Shown one piece after another: positions 25,874-35,891 of a stretch of 64,000 bases of DNA; the first letter of the stretch is position 1, and each line of letters opens with the position of its first letter. The notes beneath the pieces were generated by a model. The model was given only the letters and a program-made list of their open reading frames with translations, was not told the origin of the DNA and did no database searches. The position numbers and the translations under genes were made by a program. The DNA is taken from contig NZ_QLKQ01000022.1 in assembly GCF_003349955.1 (NCBI RefSeq), positions 1-64,000 on the forward strand, written 5' to 3'. The DNA comes from Azospirillum brasilense. Lineage in GTDB: Bacteria > Pseudomonadota > Alphaproteobacteria > Azospirillales > Azospirillaceae.

Positions 25874-27081
25874 TCACGCCTTGTTCTTGTTGTAGACGTC
25901 GATGGTGACGGCGGCGAGCAGCACCATGCCCTTGATGACCTGCTGCCAGTCGATGCCGATGCCCAGGATCGACATTCCGTTGTTCATCACGCCCATGATG
26001 AAGGCGCCGATCACCGCCCCGGTCACCCGGCCCACGCCGCCCGACGCCGAGGCGCCGCCGATGAAGCAGGCGGCGATCACGTCCAGCTCGAACGAGACGC
26101 CGGCCTTCGGCGTGGCGGTGTTCAGCCTTGCGGCGAAGATCAGCCCGGCCAGCGCCGCCAGCACCCCCATGTTGACGAAGGTGTAGAAGCTGAGCCGCCG
26201 GGTGTCGATGCCGGACAGCTTGGCCGCCTTCTCGTTGCCGCCCAGCGCGTAGACGCGCCGCCCCACCGTGGTGTTGCGGGTGACGAAGCTGTAGAGCGCG
26301 ATCAGCACGCTCATGATGATCAGCACGTTGGGCAGGCCACGGTAGGAGGCCATCAACTGCCCGACATAGATCAGCACCGCGGCCAGCGCGACGTTCTTCG
26401 CCACGAACAGCGGCAGCGGCTCCTGCTCGATGGCGACGCTCTGCCGGCGCAGGCGCGCCCTGGTGTTCATCGCCACCATCGCGGCGGCCACGGCCGCGCA
26501 GAGCAGCAGGCTGGTCAGGTGGAACTTGCCCAGGTTGAGGGCGTCCAGCGCCAGGAAGTCCGGGATGAAGCCGGAGCTGAGGCGCTGGAACTCCACCGGG
26601 AAGGGACCGACCGACTGGCCGGCCAGCAGGATCAGGCACAGGCCGCGGAAGACCAGCATGCCGGCCAGAGTCACGATGAAGGAGGGGATGCGCAGATAGG
26701 CGACCCAGAAGCCCTGCACCGCCCCGATCGCCGCCCCGGCCAGCAGGCACAGCAGCGTCGTGGTGACGAAGTCCAGATGGAGCCGCACCATCAGCGTCGC
26801 CGCCAGCGCGCCGATGAGGGCGACGACGGAGCCCACCGACAGGTCGATGTGCCCGGCGACGATCACCAGCAGCATGCCCAGCGCCATGATGACGATGTAG
26901 CTGTTCTGCAGAACGAGGTTGGTCAGGTTCAGCGGCTGCAGCAGCGTGCCGTCGGTCATGTACTGGAAGAACAGGACGATGGCGACCAGCGACAGCAGCA
27001 TGCCGTACTCGCGCATGTGCGCTTTCACGAACCGCCCCATGGACACCCGCGGGCCGCGCGCCGGCAGGTTGAGTTCGGCAC

Positions 27082-27085
<4 letters not shown>
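25874..27085 (-). CDS. gguB: sugar ABC transporter permease (GguB/XylH type)
   Basis: Inner-membrane permease of the CUT2 family (403 aa, about 10 TM segments) for import of arabinose, galactose and related monosaccharides. The conserved loop [18 protein letters not shown] and the C-terminal [20 protein letters not shown] are hallmarks. Length and the insertion between TM segments match XylH/GguB rather than the shorter RbsC type. Its ATG overlaps the gguA stop as ATGA (27082-27085), so the two are translationally coupled. Confidence 0.9.
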
Positions 27086-28665
<1,580 letters not shown>

Positions 28666-28697
28666 GAGAATCCTCCGAGGAACCCGCAATCTCAGTC

Positions 28698-28818
28698 CCC
28701 TCTCCCCTCTGGGGAGAGGGTTAGGGTGAGGGGGTTGCGCTTTTGCCGGACGCACCGTCACGCGCATCCCCCTCACCGGCCCTCCGGGCCACCCTCTCCC
28801 CAGAGGGGAGAGGGTTAT
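28698..28818. repeat. 121-bp GC-rich palindromic repeat, copy 2
   Basis: Near-identical in its arms to the copy at 18160-18280 and of the same length, differing mainly in the central 30 bases. It lies in the 187-base gap between the binding-protein gene and gguA, within what is otherwise one operon, and can form two strong hairpins in the transcript. Confidence 0.88.
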
Positions 28819-28852
28819 GAATGCCGCTTGGCGCCCGCCCCGCGCCGCCGCG

Positions 28853-29929
28853 TCACTTGACCTGGGCTTCGGTGTAGTAGCCGCTGTCGACCAGCGTGCT
28901 CTTCCAGTTCGACGCGTCCACGCTCACCGGCTTCAGCAGGTAGGCCGGGACGACCTTCTTGCCGTTGTCGTAGGTCTTGGTGTCGTTGACCGGCGGCGTG
29001 CCGCCGCCCAGCACCGCGTCGACCATCTCCACCGTGATCCGCGCCAGCTCGCGGGTGTCCTTGAAGACGGTGGCGCGCTGTTCGCCCGCCAGGATCGACT
29101 TGATCGAGGGGACCTCGGCGTCCTGCCCGGTCACCACCGGCATCGGCTGCGACGGCGAGCCGTAGCCGACCCCCTTCAGCGAGGAGATGATGCCGATGCT
29201 GATCCCGTCGTAGGGCGACAGCACGGCGTCGACGCGGCGGTTGCCGTAGAAGGCGCTCAGCAGGTTGTCCATGCGGGCCTGGGCGGTGGCGCCGTCCCAG
29301 CGCAGGGTGGACACCTTGTCCATGCCCACCTGACCGCTGCCCACCTTCAGCTTGCCGCTGTCGATGTAAGGCTGCAGCACCGACATGGCGCCGTTGTAGA
29401 AGAAATAGGCGTTGTTGTCGTCGGGGGAGCCGCCGAACAGCTCGATGGTGAAGGGACCCTTGCCGTCCTTCAGGCCCAGCGCGTCGACGATGTAGCTGCC
29501 CTGGAGCACGCCGACCTGGAAATTGTCGAAGGTCGCGTAATAGTCCACGTTCTCCGACCCGCGGATCAGCCGGTCGTAGGCGATGACCTTGACGCCGCGG
29601 TCCTTGGCTTGCTGGAGCACGTCGGTCAGCGTCGTGCCGTCGATGGCGGCGATCACCAGGACCTTGCTGTTCTTGGCGACCATCGTCTCGATCTGGGCGA
29701 GCTGGTTGGGGATGTCGTCCTCGGCGTATTGCAGGTCGGTCTTGTAGCCCTTGGCCTGGAACTGCTTGACCATGTTGTTGCCGTCGTCGATCCAGCGGGC
29801 CGAGGACTTGGTGGGCATCGCGATGCCGACGGTGGGCTTGTCCTGCGCCAGCGTCGGCGTGGCGGCAACGGTCAGGGCCAGCACGCCGACGGCCATCCCG
29901 GCCAGTGTGGTCGTGAACGAAGAAGACAT
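28853..29929 (-). CDS. chvE: periplasmic sugar-binding protein, ChvE/SbpA type
   Basis: Periplasmic binding protein (358 aa) for arabinose, galactose and similar sugars; homologues also present sugars to a chemoreceptor (SbpA in Azospirillum) or to VirA (ChvE in Agrobacterium). The signal peptide ends at TLA/QD (residue 28). Then [40 protein letters not shown] and [14 protein letters not shown] are typical. GGAGG lies nine bases before the ATG. It is the first gene of the chvE-gguA-gguB-araA-araC run; the sequence at 30026-30055 upstream is probably its promoter. Confidence 0.92.
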   Translation of the reverse strand: MSSSFTTTLAGMAVGVLALTVAATPTLAQDKPTVGIAMPTKSSARWIDDGNNMVKQFQAKGYKTDLQYAEDDIPNQLAQIETMVAKNSKVLVIAAIDGTTLTDVLQQAKDRGVKVIAYDRLIRGSENVDYYATFDNFQVGVLQGSYIVDALGLKDGKGPFTIELFGGSPDDNNAYFFYNGAMSVLQPYIDSGKLKVGSGQVGMDKVSTLRWDGATAQARMDNLLSAFYGNRRVDAVLSPYDGISIGIISSLKGVGYGSPSQPMPVVTGQDAEVPSIKSILAGEQRATVFKDTRELARITVEMVDAVLGGGTPPVNDTKTYDNGKKVVPAYLLKPVSVDASNWKSTLVDSGYYTEAQVK

Positions 29930-30025
29930 GGGCCGATTTCCTCCCCCTTCTGCGGCACCGGGTTGGCCACACCCGCGGCTCTTGAACGGGTGTCGGGTGG
30001 CGCAATGTTTGTAAGGCTAGCAATC

Positions 30026-30055
30026 GGCCGAAAAACCATAACTGTCAAATACGAT
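30026..30055 (-). promoter_or_regulatory. chvE promoter with the shared sugar-regulon motif
   Basis: On the minus strand it begins ATCGTATTTGACAGTTATGG (first 20 bases) and ends TTTTTCGGCC. It is nearly the same as the sequence at 34765-34790 in front of the second importer (ATCGTATTGGACAGATATGG). TTGACA can serve as -35. It overlaps the last codons of gbpR and lies about 100 bases upstream of the chvE start. Confidence 0.65.
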
Positions 30056-31073
30056 TATTGGCAGAATCCATACACAATTCGATATCACTTGAGGTGCTGG
30101 GCTGCGGCGCTTCCTGCGCGCGGCGCATCTTGGCGTCGGACGCCGCCCGCAAGGCGGCCAGGGCGGTGCGGGCACCCGGCGACAGCGGGCGGTCCTTCAG
30201 CCAGAAAATGCCGTAGGGCTCGACGCTGAAGCGCTTGTGGAAGGGCACGATGGTGCAGCTGCCGGTGGGGGAGAACACCTGGGCGAGCGCGCGGGCGAAG
30301 ACGGTCACCGAATCGTTCTCGGCGACCATCGCCAAGGAGATGACCGGCGAGGCGCTTTCGATCACCTTGCGCGGCGGCGGCACCCCCTCGGCGCGGAACA
30401 GCGCCTCGACCCGGCTGCGCAGCAGGCTTCCCGAGGGCTGGAGAATCCAGGTGGCGTCCACCAGATCGGCGGCGGTCAGCGGGCGGCCGAGCCGCAGCAG
30501 CGGATGGCCGTCGCGGCAGACGAAGCACAGCTCCTCGCTGCTGATCTCCTGATACTCGAAGCACGCGGCGTCGACGTGGCCGGGCAGGCGGCCGACCGCG
30601 AAATCCATGACGCCCTGCTGCACCCGCTCGGCCAGCACGTCGCTGGTCTCCACCGCCACGGCGATCTTCAGGTCGGGATGATCGCGGGTCAGGGTGGTGA
30701 TCACCGGCACCACCAGCTCCACCGCCGGGGCCATCACCGTGCCGATGGAGACGCTGCCGCTGTGGCCGGCCAGCAGGTCGTTCAGCTCCTCCCCCGCCTC
30801 CTGCAGGCCGCTGAGGATCGCCCGCGCGTGGCGGATCATCAGGCCGCCGTACCAGTTCGGCTCGACGCCGCGGCCATGGCGCTCGAACAGGGTGACGCCC
30901 AGCGACTCCTCCAGGTCGCCCAGCAGCTTCGAGGCGGCCGGCTGCGACATGGTCAGGCTGGCGGCGGCGCGGTGCAGGTTGCGGTGCTCGTCGAGCGCCA
31001 CGAACAGCTGGAGATGGCGCAGCTTCAGCCGGGCCTTGAGGAACCAGTTGGCCGGGAAACGGTGCGGGGTCAC
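30045..31073 (-). CDS. gbpR: LysR-type regulator of sugar uptake (GbpR-like)
   Basis: LysR-family regulator (342 aa). The HTH at about residues 17-75 reads LKLRHLQLFVALDEHRNLHR then MSQPAASKLLGDLEESLGVT; the GbpR subgroup opens with this LRHLQLF pattern. GbpR proteins sit beside chvE genes and switch them in response to arabinose, galactose and fucose. I start it at GTG 31073, with GGAGG nine bases upstream; there is no earlier Met in the conserved region. It lies between chvE (same strand, downstream) and the divergent araB. Its stop overlaps the chvE promoter motif by 11 bases. Confidence 0.85.
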   Translation of the reverse strand: MTPHRFPANWFLKARLKLRHLQLFVALDEHRNLHRAAASLTMSQPAASKLLGDLEESLGVTLFERHGRGVEPNWYGGLMIRHARAILSGLQEAGEELNDLLAGHSGSVSIGTVMAPAVELVVPVITTLTRDHPDLKIAVAVETSDVLAERVQQGVMDFAVGRLPGHVDAACFEYQEISSEELCFVCRDGHPLLRLGRPLTAADLVDATWILQPSGSLLRSRVEALFRAEGVPPPRKVIESASPVISLAMVAENDSVTVFARALAQVFSPTGSCTIVPFHKRFSVEPYGIFWLKDRPLSPGARTALAALRAASDAKMRRAQEAPQPSTSSDIELCMDSANNRI

Positions 31074-31106
31074 GGGCGGGGGCCTCCGGTCTGACGAAGC
31101 GCCGGC

Positions 31107-31154
31107 ATACGAAATCTCGTATCGCCAGCGCCGATATTCGTATTGGACGATTAT
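31107..31154. promoter_or_regulatory. gbpR-araB divergent control region
   Basis: A perfect dyad ATACGA-N4-TCGTAT at 31107-31122 is followed by TTCGTATTGGACGATTAT from 31137, which shares TCGTATTGGAC with the promoter of the second importer. The dyad fits a LysR-type (T-N11-A) recognition site; TTGGAC may be the araB -35. Confidence 0.6.
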
Positions 31155-31224
31155 CAGAACGCTCTCTATTGTTGGCATGGTCAACAAAATTCGGAATGGA
31201 ACCGCGAGGGGGAGGCGACACGGC

Positions 31225-32109
31225 ATGCCGCAGGAGGTTCGTTGCGTCTGGCCCGCCCGGGCGCTCCTGGGCGAAGGCCCGCTGTGGTCGCCGGGGCAGG
31301 GCGCCGTCTTCTTCGTCGACATCCACGGATCGCGGATTCTGCGCCACGGGCTCGACGACGGGACCCAAACGGATTGGGCGTTGGAGGACGCCGCCTGCTG
31401 GCTGGTGGAGTGTGCCGATGGCGACGGCTTCATCGCCGGGCTGTGCTCGCGCCGGGTGGTCCGCCTGCGGCTGGAGCCGGGCCGCGTGGTGATCGCCGGG
31501 GAATTGGCGCGGATCGACCCCGACCGGCCGGGCAACCGGCTGAACGACGCCAAGGCCGACGCGCAGGGGCGCCTGTGGATCGGCAGCATGGACGACGGAG
31601 AGGAGACGCCGTCCGGCGCCTTCCACCGGCTCGACCCCGACGGGTCGATCACCCGCATGGATGAAGGCTACACCGTCGCCAACGGCCCGGCGCTGGCGCC
31701 GGACGGGCGGACGCTCTACCACACCGACAGCGCGGCGCGGACGATCCACGCCTTCGACCTGGACGGCGCGGGGCGGCTGTCCGGCAAGCGCGCCCACATC
31801 CGCTTCGCCGAGGCCGACGGCTATCCCGACGGCATGACCTGCGACGCCGAGGGCGGCCTGTGGGTGGCCCATTGGGACGGCGGGCGGGTCAGCCGCTTCC
31901 AGCCCGACGGCACGCTGGACCGTGCGATCGCGCTGCCGGTGTCGCGGGTCACCTCCTGCGTCTTCGCCGGCCCCGCCCTCGACCGGCTGTTCGTGACCAC
32001 GGCGGCGCATGGCCGCCCCGACGAACCGCTGGCCGGCGCGCTGTTCGAGTGCGATCCCGGCGGCGTTTGCGGCCTGCCGCCCGGCCGCTTCGGGCATCCG
32101 CCCGGCTGA
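31225..32109 (+). CDS. araB: L-arabinolactonase (SMP-30/gluconolactonase family)
   Basis: Metal-dependent lactonase (294 aa) hydrolysing L-arabino-gamma-lactone to L-arabonate, step 2 of the pathway. Metal ligands of the SMP-30 propeller are visible: Glu17 in LLGEGPLW, Asn in NRLNDAKAD and Asp in DGYPDGMT. ATG 31225 is preceded by GGGGGAGG; an ATG at 31178 is in frame but lacks a ribosome-binding site. First gene of the plus-strand run araB-araD-araE. The Azospirillum symbol araB is unrelated to ribulokinase. Confidence 0.88.
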   Translation: MPQEVRCVWPARALLGEGPLWSPGQGAVFFVDIHGSRILRHGLDDGTQTDWALEDAACWLVECADGDGFIAGLCSRRVVRLRLEPGRVVIAGELARIDPDRPGNRLNDAKADAQGRLWIGSMDDGEETPSGAFHRLDPDGSITRMDEGYTVANGPALAPDGRTLYHTDSAARTIHAFDLDGAGRLSGKRAHIRFAEADGYPDGMTCDAEGGLWVAHWDGGRVSRFQPDGTLDRAIALPVSRVTSCVFAGPALDRLFVTTAAHGRPDEPLAGALFECDPGGVCGLPPGRFGHPPG

Positions 32110-32149
32110 CCCGGCCTGCAATCCACCCGACAGAAGGACCCCAACGGCC

Positions 32150-33076
32150 ATGGCCCCCAGCGCCCGCCCCTATCGGGGAGTGTTCCCCGTCGTTCCCACC
32201 ATCTTCACCGAGACGGGGGACCTCGATCTCGCCGGGCAGACGCGCTGCGTCGATTTCATGATCGACGCCGGCTCCGACGGCCTGTGCATCCTCGCCAACT
32301 TCTCCGAGCAGTTCGTGCTGACCGACGCCGAGCGGGAACTGCTGATGGAAACCATCCTCGGCCACGTCGCCGGCCGGGTGCCGGTCATCGTCACCACCAC
32401 CCATTTCAGCACCGCCGCCTGCGCCGCGCGCAGCCGCCGCGCCCAGGAGCTGGGGGCCGCCATGGTGATGGTCATGCCGCCCTACCACGGCGCCACCATC
32501 CGCGTGCCCGAGGCGGGCATCACCGCCTTCTTCCAGCGGGTGTCCGACGCCATCGACATCCCGATCATGATCCAGGACGCCCCGGTCAGCGGCACCGCTC
32601 TGTCGGCGGAGCTGCTGGCCCGCATGGCGCGGGAGATCGCCAACGTCGCCTATTTCAAAATCGAGGTGCCGCAGGCCGCCGCCAAGCTGCGCCGGCTGAT
32701 CGAGCTGGGCGGCGACGCCATCGAGGGGCCGTGGGACGGCGAGGAGGCGATCACCCTGCTGGCCGACCTCGACGCCGGGGCGACCGGCGCCATGACCGGC
32801 GGCGGCTATCCCGACGGCATCCGCCAGATCATCGACCCCTTCCTGGCCGGCGACCGCGAGGCGGCGGTGGCGGCCTACGGGCGCTGGCTGCCGCTGATCA
32901 ACCACGAGAACCGCCAGTGCGGGCTCGCCACCGCCAAGATCCTGATGAAGGAGGGCGGCATCATCGCCTGCGACGCCGTGCGCCACCCGCTGGCGGACCC
33001 GCATCCGGCCAGCCGCGCTGGCCTGCTCGACGCCGCCCGCCGCCTCGACCCGCTGGTCCTGCGCTGGGCGCGCTGA
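32150..33076 (+). CDS. araD: L-2-keto-3-deoxyarabonate dehydratase (DapA/NAL superfamily)
   Basis: Class I (Schiff-base) dehydratase (308 aa) turning L-2-keto-3-deoxyarabonate into alpha-ketoglutaric semialdehyde, step 4. The Schiff-base lysine is Lys170 in VAYFKIEVP; ANFSEQFVLT replaces the GxxGE motif of aldolases, and the Tyr in MPPYHG is the usual partner residue. The barrel is full length. AAGGA precedes ATG 32150 by 11 bases. It lies 40 bases after araB and 36 before araE, in one operon. Confidence 0.9.
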   Translation: MAPSARPYRGVFPVVPTIFTETGDLDLAGQTRCVDFMIDAGSDGLCILANFSEQFVLTDAERELLMETILGHVAGRVPVIVTTTHFSTAACAARSRRAQELGAAMVMVMPPYHGATIRVPEAGITAFFQRVSDAIDIPIMIQDAPVSGTALSAELLARMAREIANVAYFKIEVPQAAAKLRRLIELGGDAIEGPWDGEEAITLLADLDAGATGAMTGGGYPDGIRQIIDPFLAGDREAAVAAYGRWLPLINHENRQCGLATAKILMKEGGIIACDAVRHPLADPHPASRAGLLDAARRLDPLVLRWAR

Positions 33077-33112
33077 GGACGGCGTCCCCCCTCGCAAACC
33101 AGGAGACCCCTG

Positions 33113-34696
33113 ATGACGACCATCACCGGCGCGATGCTGATCGGCGCCGAGAGCCACCGCGGCTCCGAAGGCGCCTTCCGCGCCGTCGATCCCGCCACCG
33201 GCGCGGCGCTGGAGCCGGCCTTTGGCGGCGGCGGTGCGGCGGAGGTCGAGCGCGCCTGCGCGCTGGCCTGGGCCGCCTTCGACGCCTTCCGCGAAACCGG
33301 GCTGGAAGCGCGGGCCGCCTTCCTGGAAACCATCGCCGCGAACATCCTCGACCTCGGCGACGCGCTGATCGTCCGCGCCATGGCCGAGAGCGGCCTGCCG
33401 CGCCCGCGGCTGGAGGGGGAGCGCGGGCGCACCGTCGGCCAGCTCCGCCTGTTCGCCCAGACGGTGCGCGAGGGCGGCTGGCTGGAGGCCCGCATCGACC
33501 CGGCCCAGCCGGAGCGTACGCCGCTGCCGCGCCCCGACGTCCGGCAGCGCCACATCCCGCTCGGTCCGGTCGCGGTGTTCGGCGCGTCGAATTTCCCGCT
33601 GGCCTTCTCGGTCGCCGGGGGCGACACGGCGTCGGCGCTGGCCGCCGGCTGCCCGGTGGTGGTCAAGGGCCACTCCGCCCATCCCGGCACGTCGGAGCTG
33701 GTCGGCCGGGCCATCCAGGCGGCGGTGGCCTCCTGCGGGTTGCCCGAGGGCGTCTTCTCGCTGCTGTTCGGCGTCGGCAACCCCATCGGAGCGGCGCTGG
33801 TCACCGACCCGCGCATCAAGGCGGTGGGCTTCACCGGCTCGCGCGGCGGCGGCTTGGCTTTGATGGAAGCGGCGGCCCGGCGGCCCGAGCCGATCCCGGT
33901 CTATGCGGAGATGAGCAGCATCAACCCGGTCTTCCTGATGCCGGCGGCGTTGGCCGCGCGGGCCGAGGCGCTGGGCAAGGGCTTCGTGGCCTCGCTGACC
34001 ATGGGCGCCGGGCAGTTCTGCACCAACCCCGGCATCCTGCTGGGCGTCGACGGGCCGGACCTCGACCGGTTCGTGGCCGTGGCGGTGGAGGCGCTGGGCG
34101 GCAGCGTCGCCTCGACCATGCTGACCCCGGGCATCCACGCCGCCTATGATTCGGGGGTGGCGCGGCTGTCCGGCAGCGCCGCCGTGGCGACGCTCGCCCG
34201 CGGGCTGGCCTGCAGTGGCCCCAACCAGGCGCAAGCCGCCCTGTTTGGCACGACGGCCGACGCCTTCCTCGCCGACCCGGCCTTGCAGGACGAGGTGTTC
34301 GGGGCGGCGTCCCTGCTGATCCGTTGCCCGGACGTCGCAGCGATGCGGACCGTCGCCGAGCGGCTGGAGGGCCAACTCACCGCGACCGTGCAGATGGACG
34401 CGGCGGACGGCGACGCCGTGGCCGCCCTGCTGCCAACTCTGGAGCGCAAGGCGGGCCGCATCCTGGCCAACGGCTGGCCGACCGGCGTCGAGGTCTGCCA
34501 CGCCATGGTGCATGGCGGCCCCTTCCCGGCGACCTCCGACAGCCGGACCACCTCGGTCGGCACCTTGGCGATCCGGCGCTTCCTGCGCCCGGTCTGCTAC
34601 CAGGACATTCCCGCCGCCCTGCTGCCGGAGGCGCTGCGCGACGGCAACCCGTTCGGCCTGTGGCGGCGGATCGACGGCGTGCCGAGACAAGAGTGA
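33113..34696 (+). CDS. araE: alpha-ketoglutaric semialdehyde dehydrogenase
   Basis: Aldehyde dehydrogenase (527 aa) oxidising 2,5-dioxopentanoate to 2-oxoglutarate, the last step, delivering carbon to the TCA cycle. Catalytic Cys303 is in [10 protein letters not shown], general base Glu266 in [10 protein letters not shown], Asn160 in [10 protein letters not shown] and Lys185 in [10 protein letters not shown]. These blocks are characteristic of KGSADH type III-like enzymes of the non-phosphorylative pentose pathways. It ends the araBDE run; the importer genes follow after a 191-base gap with its own promoter-like motif. Confidence 0.9.
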   Translation: MTTITGAMLIGAESHRGSEGAFRAVDPATGAALEPAFGGGGAAEVERACALAWAAFDAFRETGLEARAAFLETIAANILDLGDALIVRAMAESGLPRPRLEGERGRTVGQLRLFAQTVREGGWLEARIDPAQPERTPLPRPDVRQRHIPLGPVAVFGASNFPLAFSVAGGDTASALAAGCPVVVKGHSAHPGTSELVGRAIQAAVASCGLPEGVFSLLFGVGNPIGAALVTDPRIKAVGFTGSRGGGLALMEAAARRPEPIPVYAEMSSINPVFLMPAALAARAEALGKGFVASLTMGAGQFCTNPGILLGVDGPDLDRFVAVAVEALGGSVASTMLTPGIHAAYDSGVARLSGSAAVATLARGLACSGPNQAQAALFGTTADAFLADPALQDEVFGAASLLIRCPDVAAMRTVAERLEGQLTATVQMDAADGDAVAALLPTLERKAGRILANGWPTGVEVCHAMVHGGPFPATSDSRTTSVGTLAIRRFLRPVCYQDIPAALLPEALRDGNPFGLWRRIDGVPRQE

Positions 34697-34764
34697 GGGA
34701 AGGGCGGACAAGGTGTTGCCCGCATCGGGCGATCATGCCGGTTTCGGTATCGCTTCGGTCGAGA

Positions 34765-34790
34765 ATCGTATTGGACAGATATGGTTTTCG
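34765..34790 (+). promoter_or_regulatory. promoter of the second sugar importer, shared motif
   Basis: The stretch beginning ATCGTATTGGACAGATATGG and ending GTTTTCG is almost identical to the chvE promoter at 30026-30055 (minus strand) and shares TCGTATTGGAC with the araB upstream region. It lies about 98 bases upstream of the ytfQ start. Spacing to the gene is similar to that at chvE. Confidence 0.65.
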
Positions 34791-34887
34791 ATGCCTAAAG
34801 TTGGCACAACGAACAGATGCGAGCGGGCGCAGGCGGGTCGCCGGGCTGCCCGGATCGATGACAAGACACCCAGGGGAGTGAAACGGT

Positions 34888-35853
34888 ATGTCCAGGACAT
34901 GGCTGATCTCCGCCGCTGCCGCCGCGGCCTTGTTGATCGGGCTCGGCGGTGCGCAGGCCGCCGACAAGAAGCTGGTGGTCGGCTTCTCGCAGATCGGCTC
35001 GGAATCGGGCTGGCGCGCCGCCGAGACCAAGACCGCCAAGACGGAGGCCGAGAAGCGCGGGATCGACCTGAAGATCTCCGACGCCCAGCAGAAGCAGGAG
35101 AACCAGATCAAGGCCGTGCGCTCCTTCGTCGCCCAGGGCGTGGACGCCATCTTCATCGCCCCCGTGGTGGCGACCGGCTGGGATTCGGTGCTGAAGGAGG
35201 CCAAGGAGGCGAAAATCCCCGTCGTCCTGCTCGACCGCCAGATCGAGACCCGGGACCCCGGCCTCTACATGACCGCCGTCACCTCCGACACGGTGCTCGA
35301 GGGCCGGGTCGCCGGCGAATGGCTGGCCAAGCAGACCGGCGGCACCTGCAACGTGGTCGAGCTCCAGGGCACCGTCGGCTCCTCCCCCGCCATCAACCGC
35401 AAGAAGGGCTTCGACGAGGTCGTCGCCAAGAACCCCGGCATGAAGATCGTCCGAACCCAGTCCGGCGACTTCACCCGCGCCAAGGGCAAGGAGGTGATGG
35501 AGAGCTTCATCAAGGCGGAGAACGGCGGCAAGGGCATCTGCGCGGTCTATGCCCACAACGACGACATGGCGGTCGGCGCCATCCAGGCGATCAAGGAGGC
35601 CGGGCTGAAGCCGGGCAAGGACATCCTGGTCGTGTCCATCGACGGCGTGCCCGACATCTTCAAGGCGATGGCCGAGGGCGAGGCCAACGCGACGGTGGAG
35701 CTGACGCCGAACATGGCCGGCCCGGCCTTCGACGCGCTGATCGCCTTCAAAAAGGACGGCAAGGCGCCGCCGAAGTGGATCCAGACGGAATCGGCGCTGT
35801 TCACCCCCGACACCGCCAAGGCCGAGTACGAACGCCGCAAGGACGCCTACTGA
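34888..35853 (+). CDS. ytfQ: periplasmic sugar-binding protein, YtfQ type
   Basis: Binding protein (321 aa) with a signal peptide ending AQA/AD at residue 24. It closely follows E. coli YtfQ, the galactofuranose-binding protein: VGFSQIGSESGWRAAET, QQKQENQIKAVRSFVAQGVD, GDFTRAKGKEVMESFIKAE and YAHNDDMAVGAIQAIKEAG are near-identical. Transport of furanose forms of galactose or arabinose is therefore likely; proximity to araB-araD-araE favours L-arabinose as a physiological substrate (inference). First gene of ytfQ-ytfR-ytfT-yjfF. Confidence 0.9.
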   Translation: MSRTWLISAAAAAALLIGLGGAQAADKKLVVGFSQIGSESGWRAAETKTAKTEAEKRGIDLKISDAQQKQENQIKAVRSFVAQGVDAIFIAPVVATGWDSVLKEAKEAKIPVVLLDRQIETRDPGLYMTAVTSDTVLEGRVAGEWLAKQTGGTCNVVELQGTVGSSPAINRKKGFDEVVAKNPGMKIVRTQSGDFTRAKGKEVMESFIKAENGGKGICAVYAHNDDMAVGAIQAIKEAGLKPGKDILVVSIDGVPDIFKAMAEGEANATVELTPNMAGPAFDALIAFKKDGKAPPKWIQTESALFTPDTAKAEYERRKDAY

Positions 35854-35891
35854 CCCGGCCACCCCACGGCACCGCCGGCGAGGCCCCCCGC

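Noticed and set aside
24795..25895. Long plus-strand frames opposite araA and araC
   Set aside because: They mirror conserved minus-strand enzymes and give compositionally odd proteins without any family motif.
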